In this document: one piece after another, positions 58,091 through 64,000 of the stretch | How the letters are laid out: every line of letters starts with the position of its first letter | Numbering within the stretch: the first letter of the stretch is position 1 | Position numbers and translations under genes: made by a program | Notes under the pieces: model-generated | What the model was told of the DNA's origin: nothing | Databases searched by the model: none | The model's input: the letters and a program-made list of their open reading frames with translations, nothing else | DNA from: Prochlorococcus sp. scB241_528N17 | Lineage (GTDB): Bacteria > Cyanobacteriota > Cyanobacteriia > PCC-6307 > Cyanobiaceae | Assembly (NCBI GenBank): GCA_000634735.1 | Contig: JFLG01000001.1 | Span: 1-64,000, forward strand | Length of the DNA stretch: 64,000 nucleotides | Reading direction: 5' to 3'

Positions 58091-60847
58091 TTAATTCAAA
58101 AGTTCGAGTTTTTTAGTAATTCTTTCCTTTTGTACTGAACCTTCATTTAATTTGAATCTGCATTCCTCAACAATGTCTTTTGGAGCCTTATCAACGAAAT
58201 TTTTATTAGATAATCTCTTATTTAAATTTTCTAATTCAATAGTTACCTTTTTTAAATCCTTGGTTAACCTTTCCTTTAATGCATCTATATTTACAAAATC
58301 CTGAAAAGGTAAGTAAACCTCTAAATCACTAATTATTCCTGAAAAAGATTTAGCAAACTCTTTTTTATCAACAGCATTAGTTTTAAAAATAAATACTTCA
58401 GAAGATTTAGTTAAGGTTTGAATATCATCAACTAAAGCTTTTAAAAAATCAATCAATTCATCATTGTCTGAAATTAAATATACAGGACCTTTTTCTGATG
58501 GCTTAAGACCTAATTCAGCTCTCAAATTTCTAATCAATCTAATAATTTCAAAGAGTTGCTGAAAGGAATTATTCAGCTTATTATCAACAAATTTATTTTC
58601 GTGAATTGGCCATTTTTGAAGAGATAATAATGCATTATCTGGTTTTAGTTGCAGCACATGCCAAAGTTCCTCAGTAATATGCGGCATAAAAGGATGAATC
58701 ATTACCAAAATATCATTGAGCACTTTTATTAAAACTTTTTCAGATATTTGTCTATTTTTAGTCTCTTTATTATTAAACCTTTGTTTAGCAAATTCTACAT
58801 ACCAGTCACAAAAATCATTCCACGTAAATTCATATAGAAGTTTCGCAGATTCTCCCAATTTATATTCTTTCAACAAAGCAGCGACTTTTATATTTACCTG
58901 ATTCAATTTCGATAAAATCCACTTATCACATAAATCTAAAGAATTTTCATCACTCTCATTAAGCGAATAATTATTATTAGAAGTTTTATTGATTAACACA
59001 AATTTAGTTGCATTCCATAATTTATTTGCAAAATTTCTTGAAGCTTCAACAGTTGAAGACGTATCATTTTTCCTATCAAAATCAAGCCGGATATCTTGTC
59101 CAGCACCTGCAACTTCTCGAATTAAAGCAAATCGTAGAGCATCAGAACCATATTTATCAATTAATAGTATTGGATCAATACCATTACCTGAACTTTTACT
59201 CATTTTTTTATTATTTTCATCTCGAACTAGACCATGAATATAAACATCCTTGAAAGGAATATTATTTGTAAATGTATTCCCCATCATTGTCATTCTTGCC
59301 ACCCAGAAGAAAATAATATCGAAACCAGTAACAAGAACACTATTTGGATACCATTTTTTAAAATCCGGATCATTTGTATTTGGCCAACCAAGGGTTGAAA
59401 AAGGCCATAAACCACTTGAAAACCACGTATCCAAAACATCTTTATCACGAACCAATTTAATATTTAATCCAAATTTTTTATTAGCTTCGATTAAGGCATC
59501 CTCTTCATTTCTTGCAACGATATATGGAGTATTTTGTTCTATTGAGTCTTGAGATTCATCTAAAACATACCAGGCTGGTATTTGGTGCCCCCACCACAGT
59601 TGCCGACTGATACACCAATCATTAATATTCTCTAACCAATCCTTATAGACCTTCTCCCAGCGTGGAGGAATAAAAGATGGTTTTTTAGAATCAATTTCAT
59701 TAAGACATCCTTGTGATATATCATCCATTTTCAAAAACCATTGTGTTGACAATAAAGGTTCAATTGGCACCTTACCTCTATCAGAAAAAGGAACAGTATG
59801 TTTATAAGCCTCTATCTTTGTCAAAAGACCTAAGTTATCCAATTCTTTGATAATTTTCTTTCTAGCTTCATATCTATCTAAATTTTGAAAAATACCTGCA
59901 TTAATATTTAAAGTTCCATCTTTGTTCATTACATTAATCTGTTTTAAATTATGCCTTTTTCCTATTGCAAAATCATTTGGATCATGGGCTGGAGTAACCT
60001 TCACACAACCCGTACCAAAATCTTTATCAACATGTGAATCAGCGATAATAGGTATTTCTCTATCAACGAAAGGAACTTTTACTTTGACACCAATAAATTC
60101 TTTATATCTATCATCATCAGGATTAACTGCCACAGCAGTATCACCCAAAAGAGTTTCTGGTCTTGTTGTTGCAACTTCTAAGTACTTATCTAAGTGTTCA
60201 CCACTTTCAGAAATTAAAGGGTACTTAAAATGCCATAAATGACCATTTACTTCTTGCATTTCAACTTCAAGATCACTTACGGCAGATTGAGATTCAGGGC
60301 ACCAATTGACCAAATATTCACCTCTATAGATTAAATTCTTTTTATAGAGAATATTAAAAGCCTCAATAACTGCTTCATTTAATTTTTGATCAAGAGTAAA
60401 TCTCTCTCTAGTCCAGTCAACTGAATATCCTATCCTTTTTAATTGAGAAACTATTCTTCCACCACTTTGTTCTTTCCAGTTCCATGCTCTTTTAAGAAAT
60501 TCATCTCTTCCAATATCCTCGCTTGTTTTGCCTTCACTTTTTAATTGTTTTTCGAGAATAGTTTGAACAGCTATTGAAGCATGATCAGTTCCCGGTAAAC
60601 ACAAAACATTCTTACCTAAAAGTCTTTGAAAACGTACTACAACATCTATCAAAGCCGTATTAAATGCATGCCCCATGTGCAAAGATCCAGTTACATTTGG
60701 TGGAGGAATAACAACGCAAAAAGGATCCCCATCATCCTGAGGGTTAGGACTAAACGCCTTTAGACTTTCCCATTTTTCTTGCCACTTTTTCTCTACTTCA
60801 AAAGGTGAATAATTTTCTAAAGATAATTGATCATTCATCTCTGTCAT
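58091..60847 (-). CDS. valS: Valyl-tRNA synthetase
   Basis: A 918-residue class I synthetase that charges tRNA-Val and edits misactivated threonine. The ATP site PPPNVTGSLHMGHAFN (HIGH motif as HMGH), the CP1 editing domain (TTRPETLLGDTAVAVNPDD), KKMSKSSGNGIDP (KMSKS loop) and the C-terminal coiled coil (LKKVTIELENLNKRLS) are all present, and length is normal. I choose ATG 60847; a TTG at 60853 would add two residues. tRNA-Val lies 0.45 kb upstream. A hairpin of only A/T-rich sequence sits between valS and the HesB-like gene. Confidence 0.97.
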   Translation of the reverse strand: MTEMNDQLSLENYSPFEVEKKWQEKWESLKAFSPNPQDDGDPFCVVIPPPNVTGSLHMGHAFNTALIDVVVRFQRLLGKNVLCLPGTDHASIAVQTILEKQLKSEGKTSEDIGRDEFLKRAWNWKEQSGGRIVSQLKRIGYSVDWTRERFTLDQKLNEAVIEAFNILYKKNLIYRGEYLVNWCPESQSAVSDLEVEMQEVNGHLWHFKYPLISESGEHLDKYLEVATTRPETLLGDTAVAVNPDDDRYKEFIGVKVKVPFVDREIPIIADSHVDKDFGTGCVKVTPAHDPNDFAIGKRHNLKQINVMNKDGTLNINAGIFQNLDRYEARKKIIKELDNLGLLTKIEAYKHTVPFSDRGKVPIEPLLSTQWFLKMDDISQGCLNEIDSKKPSFIPPRWEKVYKDWLENINDWCISRQLWWGHQIPAWYVLDESQDSIEQNTPYIVARNEEDALIEANKKFGLNIKLVRDKDVLDTWFSSGLWPFSTLGWPNTNDPDFKKWYPNSVLVTGFDIIFFWVARMTMMGNTFTNNIPFKDVYIHGLVRDENNKKMSKSSGNGIDPILLIDKYGSDALRFALIREVAGAGQDIRLDFDRKNDTSSTVEASRNFANKLWNATKFVLINKTSNNNYSLNESDENSLDLCDKWILSKLNQVNIKVAALLKEYKLGESAKLLYEFTWNDFCDWYVEFAKQRFNNKETKNRQISEKVLIKVLNDILVMIHPFMPHITEELWHVLQLKPDNALLSLQKWPIHENKFVDNKLNNSFQQLFEIIRLIRNLRAELGLKPSEKGPVYLISDNDELIDFLKALVDDIQTLTKSSEVFIFKTNAVDKKEFAKSFSGIISDLEVYLPFQDFVNIDALKERLTKDLKKVTIELENLNKRLSNKNFVDKAPKDIVEECRFKLNEGSVQKERITKKLELLN

Positions 60848-60944
60848 ATGCAAATTTTATTTCAATAAACTTTTTGTTTATTTTATCTTGAGAGCAGCCA
60901 ATTAATGAAAATAATATTAGTTTGCAAAAAAAGACACATTCATT

Positions 60945-61286
60945 CTACAAAAGTTTGAAGCCAGCACCACAAGAGCAACGCTTTGCATTTTTTGGTGTTG
61001 AAATAAGAAATCCACCACCGCTCAAATCACCGTAATAATCTAATTTTAAATCTTTCAGTAAACTAAACTTTTTTACATCCGCATATAAAGTTACTCCTTC
61101 AGTTCTTGAAATAGGGGATCCATTACATGTACCTGGCCTTAATTGAATATGCATCCATCCTTCGGAACAATTTTTATCTTCTACCAAATCAATCGACATT
61201 TCTCCTGGAGAACCTCCAAAAGAAGCTTGCCTAGATAGTTCTGAAGCAGCGTTTTGACTGATTGAAAGATTGACGATCTCAGTCAT
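60945..61286 (-). CDS. HesB/IscA-family iron-sulfur assembly protein
   Basis: A 113-residue protein of the HesB/IscA/ErpA-like A-type carrier fold. The C-terminal Cys pair is present (KRCSCGAGF), with the first Cys in GTCNGSPIS. A-type carriers hand Fe-S clusters to target apoproteins. The family's usual first motif is somewhat diverged, so a cluster-binding role is likely but not proven. I start at ATG 61286 (MTEIVNLSISQ). An upstream in-frame start would lie inside the tRNA-Val gene. It is 97 bp upstream of valS on the same strand. Confidence 0.85.
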   Translation of the reverse strand: MTEIVNLSISQNAASELSRQASFGGSPGEMSIDLVEDKNCSEGWMHIQLRPGTCNGSPISRTEGVTLYADVKKFSLLKDLKLDYYGDLSGGGFLISTPKNAKRCSCGAGFKLL

Positions 61287-61301
61287 TAGAAAAAAAACAA
61301 A

Positions 61302-61373
<72 letters not shown>

Positions 61374-61471
61374 TTATAATAAATCATTCTAATAGATGAA
61401 GTTGAAATATTTATACTAAGTATTTAAATATTTCATGATTGAGGCAAAATTAAATTAATAAAATATATCCT

Positions 61472-62326
61472 ATGCCCTCAAACGATAGATATAACTTACA
61501 AAAGAATTCCGATTTAAAGACTTTAGAAAGCTTTAAAATATTAATATCTAATATCAAATCATTAAAAGATAAAAATTGGGGATGCCCTTGGCAAAAAATA
61601 CAGTCTCATAAATCGTTAATCCCATTTTTACTTGAAGAAAGTAATGAGTTTATAGAAGCGATATATGAAAAAAAGGCGGATAACATATGTGAAGAGTTAG
61701 GAGATCTTTTATTACAAGTAATGCTTCATGCTGAAATCGGTCACGAAAAAAAAGAATTTGAACTACATGATGTTATAAAGAATCTAAACAAGAAAATTAT
61801 TAATAGACATCCATATATTTTTAAAAAAAAAGAAAAAGTATCTCTAGAAAAATCGCAACAGATTTGGGAAAACATTAAAAATTCAGAAAAAGAAACACCT
61901 CATATGGAAGGATCAATTAGTAAAAATTTAAATATGAAAATCAAAAATTTACCACCAATGGTTGGAACAGATAAAATCACAAATGTTGTTAAAGAATATG
62001 GTTTTAAATGGGAGAGTACCGATCAGATTTTTGAAAAGTTAGAAGAAGAGATTAATGAATTAAAGGAAGCAATTAAAAGTAATAATGATTCAGAAATAAA
62101 AAATGAATTTGGGGATATTTACTTTACCCTTCTGAATCTCTCAAACTTTTTAAAAATAAATCCTGAATCAGCTCTTCAAAAAACTAATATAAAATTTTTA
62201 GACAGATTTTCAATCATCGAAGATCATGCAGGAGATAATATTAAAAAACAAACTCCCAAAGAATTTAAACGACTTTGGCAAATAGCCAAACAAAAACTGG
62301 CGGGAAAAATTCCTAAAAGCAAATGA
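61472..62326 (+). CDS. mazG: Nucleoside triphosphate pyrophosphohydrolase MazG
   Basis: A 284-residue protein with two MazG modules, which hydrolyses NTPs and dNTPs to monophosphates and lowers damaged or non-canonical nucleotides. The first has CPWQKIQSHKSLIPFLLEES and the metal-binding EELGDLLLQVMLHAEIGH. The second has KWESTDQIFEKLEEEINELK and EFGDIYFTLLNLSNF. Length is near that of E. coli MazG, which has an added nucleotide-sensing role in the (p)ppGpp response. It starts at ATG 61472. Its TGA overlaps the ATG of speE, so translation is coupled. An A9 run lies in the frame near codon 120. Confidence 0.95.
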   Translation: MPSNDRYNLQKNSDLKTLESFKILISNIKSLKDKNWGCPWQKIQSHKSLIPFLLEESNEFIEAIYEKKADNICEELGDLLLQVMLHAEIGHEKKEFELHDVIKNLNKKIINRHPYIFKKKEKVSLEKSQQIWENIKNSEKETPHMEGSISKNLNMKIKNLPPMVGTDKITNVVKEYGFKWESTDQIFEKLEEEINELKEAIKSNNDSEIKNEFGDIYFTLLNLSNFLKINPESALQKTNIKFLDRFSIIEDHAGDNIKKQTPKEFKRLWQIAKQKLAGKIPKSK

Positions 62327-63174
62327 CAAATATTACAACATGGATAGATGAATATCACAAAGGCTCTAGATTCGGTCTAAATGGAGATGTTTTAATTAAA
62401 CAAAATTCACAATATCAAGAAATTATTGTTGTTGAAAATGAATACTATGGCAGAGCTTTAATGCTTGATGGTTGTTGGATGACATCACTAAAAGACGAGA
62501 AATATTATCATGAGTGTCTTGTGCATCCAGCATTAAGTAGCATTGACGAAAAATTTAATGTACTAATTATTGGTGGAGGAGACGGCGGTACAGCAAGAGA
62601 ATGCATTAAATACTCTCAAATATCAAAAATTGATCTAGTAGAAATTGATGAGGAGGTAATCAAAATATCTAAAAAATTTTTAAAAGAAATTGGAGGCGAA
62701 GCATGGAATGACAAAAGATTAGAAATACATGTTGATGATGGTGTTAAATGGGTAAGAAAAACAAGAGATAATTTTTACGACGTTATTTTTATAGATTGTT
62801 CAGATCCCTCAGAATTTTCAAATTTATTATTTTCAGATTCTTTTTATAGAGAATGTAAAAGAATACTTACACCAAAGGGGATATTAGCAACGCAAAGCGA
62901 ATCTCCTGAATCCTTCAAAAATATTCACATAAATATTTTGAAAAGCCTAAAAAAAATATTTAAAGTTTCTGAAACTATGTATTCCTTTGTGCCTATATAT
63001 CCAAGCGGGATTTGGAGTTGGACATTCGCTTCTTCAGAAGATCTAAATTTATCAAAGCAAAATTATGATGAAGTACTAAAAATAGAAAAAGGATGTGAAA
63101 TTTGGAATTTAAATTTTCAAAATGCAGCATTCAAAATGATGCCAAATAAAATTGTAAAAGAACTAGATTCATAA
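62323..63174 (+). CDS. speE: Spermidine synthase-like polyamine aminopropyltransferase
   Basis: A 283-residue aminopropyltransferase that joins the propylamine of decarboxylated S-adenosylmethionine to putrescine. The SAM-like binding motif FNVLIIGGGDGGTARE, the LVEIDEEV strand end, the catalytic-region DVIFIDCSDPS and YHECLVHPAL are present. Length is normal for SpeE. The ATG at 62323 overlaps the mazG stop by 4 bp. The ureohydrolase gene speB begins 1 bp after its stop, and the pair may form a short polyamine operon. Whether the preferred amine is putrescine or another diamine cannot be told from sequence alone. Confidence 0.95.
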   Translation: MTNITTWIDEYHKGSRFGLNGDVLIKQNSQYQEIIVVENEYYGRALMLDGCWMTSLKDEKYYHECLVHPALSSIDEKFNVLIIGGGDGGTARECIKYSQISKIDLVEIDEEVIKISKKFLKEIGGEAWNDKRLEIHVDDGVKWVRKTRDNFYDVIFIDCSDPSEFSNLLFSDSFYRECKRILTPKGILATQSESPESFKNIHINILKSLKKIFKVSETMYSFVPIYPSGIWSWTFASSEDLNLSKQNYDEVLKIEKGCEIWNLNFQNAAFKMMPNKIVKELDS

Positions 63175-63175
63175 G

Positions 63176-64000
63176 ATGACAAAAAATTTATTTGATAACG
63201 AAAATGCAATTTACATGGGTGCAAAAAGAAGTCCCGAGAATTGCTCAATTGGTATATTTGGAGTTAATTATGACGGGACATGTTCGTTTAAACCAGGAAC
63301 AAGATTTGGTCCAGAAGCAATAAGACAAGTCAGTTCTTGTTTAGAAACATATTGTCCAAAAATAAAAAAAGACTTAGAGGATATTTTGTATGTTGATTTT
63401 GGATCAATACTAATTGATAAAAATGACTCAAAGTCCGTTATTGAATCGGTCAAATCAGCAACAAATTATTTAATTAGTAAACGCCTTAGTCCTATTATGC
63501 TTGGAGGCGAACACTCTATTACAAGAGGTGCTATTGAAGCATTAGTAAAAAAATATCCAGATTTGATAATGGTTCAACTTGATGCTCATGCAGATTTAAG
63601 AGAATCATATATAGGGAATGAACATAGTCATGCTTGTACTATGAAAAGATGCTTAGAAGTGCTACCTGAAAAAAAAATTTTGCAAGTAGGAATTAGAAGT
63701 GGGACTAAAGAAGAATTTGAAATTATGCATAACAACAACCAATTAGTTAACTTTTGTCCAGGCGGAAATGCACATGAGTTAAAAAAAGCTCTTCTACCAT
63801 ACGCGAAGTCTCCAATCTATCTAACAATAGATTTAGATTGGTTTGATCCCAGTTTACTAGCAGGGACGGGCACTCCAGAACCGGGAGGATTTTTTTGGAA
63901 TGATTTTGAAGAAATACTGAAAACTTTAAAAGACCTTAGAATTGTGGCTTCAGATATTGTGGAATTATCTCCAGAAATTGATAAAAGCGGAGTAAGTAGC
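63176..64000 (+). CDS. speB: Agmatinase/ureohydrolase, cut by the window end
   Basis: 275 codons of a ureohydrolase continue beyond the window; typical length is about 290-310, so it is nearly complete. The manganese site is intact: GGEHS, DAHADLR and DLDWFDPS (the D-x-D-x-x-D block). This family includes arginase, agmatinase, guanidinobutyrase and the nickel-dependent guanidine hydrolase known from cyanobacteria. The speE neighbour favours agmatinase, which yields putrescine and urea. Start ATG 63176, one base after the speE stop. Substrate is not certain. Confidence 0.9.
   Translation, partial: MTKNLFDNENAIYMGAKRSPENCSIGIFGVNYDGTCSFKPGTRFGPEAIRQVSSCLETYCPKIKKDLEDILYVDFGSILIDKNDSKSVIESVKSATNYLISKRLSPIMLGGEHSITRGAIEALVKKYPDLIMVQLDAHADLRESYIGNEHSHACTMKRCLEVLPEKKILQVGIRSGTKEEFEIMHNNNQLVNFCPGGNAHELKKALLPYAKSPIYLTIDLDWFDPSLLAGTGTPEPGGFFWNDFEEILKTLKDLRIVASDIVELSPEIDKSGVSS

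Noticed and set aside
60864..60882. Hairpin AATAAAC-TTTTT-GTTTATT between valS and the HesB-like gene as a terminator
   Set aside because: The stem has only one G-C pair and there is no T-tract on the minus strand where the flanking genes are transcribed.

Overview
The window is AT-rich (about one third G+C by eye), densely packed and uninterrupted core genome of a marine picocyanobacterium. It most resembles a high-light-adapted Prochlorococcus. The evidence is psbZ, sqdB/sqdX sulfolipid synthesis, Ycf21- and Ycf23-type proteins, a delta-9 acyl-lipid desaturase, RNase J, a group 2 sigma factor, an ATP-dependent DNA ligase, very short intergenic spacers, many GTG/TTG starts and few clear Shine-Dalgarno sites. 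The species-level call is inference from gene content and composition; no comparison was run. No gap between genes exceeds 300 bases, and I see no insertion sequence, CRISPR array, rRNA or prophage.

Layout. 1-4.98 kb: a crcB fragment, a second crcB, mgtE, a sigma factor, an alpha/beta hydrolase, a truncated PfkB kinase and the N-terminal part of the first crcB. This block appears rearranged (see below). 4.98-15.6 kb: an SH3-like secreted protein, gyrB, miaA, infC, a GntR regulator with cysE, secA, a GNAT acetyltransferase, an NTF2-like protein, tRNA-Gly, ribH and psbZ. 15.7-25.9 kb: mutS, cobH, holA, lysC, uvrB, ycf23-like and tilS. 25.9-35.5 kb: rnj, dapA and asd on the minus strand, then tig-clpP-clpX-dnaX on the plus strand. 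35.5-42.9 kb: a glycosyltransferase with a SpoIID/SPOR wall protein, rpmI-rplT, a TPR protein, thiG and sqdB-sqdX. 43-48.7 kb: a minus-strand set with gcvP, gcvH, a PLP lyase and an HTH-like unknown. 48.8-54.2 kb: desaturase, rplI, dnaB, mnmG and a chorismate-lyase-like gene. 54.2-64 kb: unknowns, SprT-like, ATP ligase, a 50-codon gene, a VTT membrane protein, valS, a HesB-like protein, tRNA-Val, mazG, speE and the start of speB.

Functional groupings visible from order and spacing: protein folding and turnover (tig-clpP-clpX), the aspartate/lysine pathway (lysC, asd, dapA), glycine cleavage (gcvH, gcvP), sulfolipid synthesis (sqdB, sqdX), replication and repair (gyrB, dnaB, dnaX, holA, mutS, uvrB, ATP ligase) and polyamine or ureohydrolase metabolism (speE, speB).

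The strongest anomaly is at the left edge. Bases 1-20 are the exact reverse complement of 4682-4701, and together the two sites are the two halves of one crcB gene. The segment of about 4.66 kb between them is therefore inverted relative to the rest, or the join at about 4682 is an amplification or assembly chimera. The same join truncates a PfkB-family sugar kinase. I judge an artefact more likely than a biological switch. I found no convincing undescribed system. The best remaining leads are a possible slippage site in dnaX, an HTH-like protein at the head of the glycine-cleavage gene set, a chorismate-lyase gene without an ATG start, and several lineage-type small unknown proteins.
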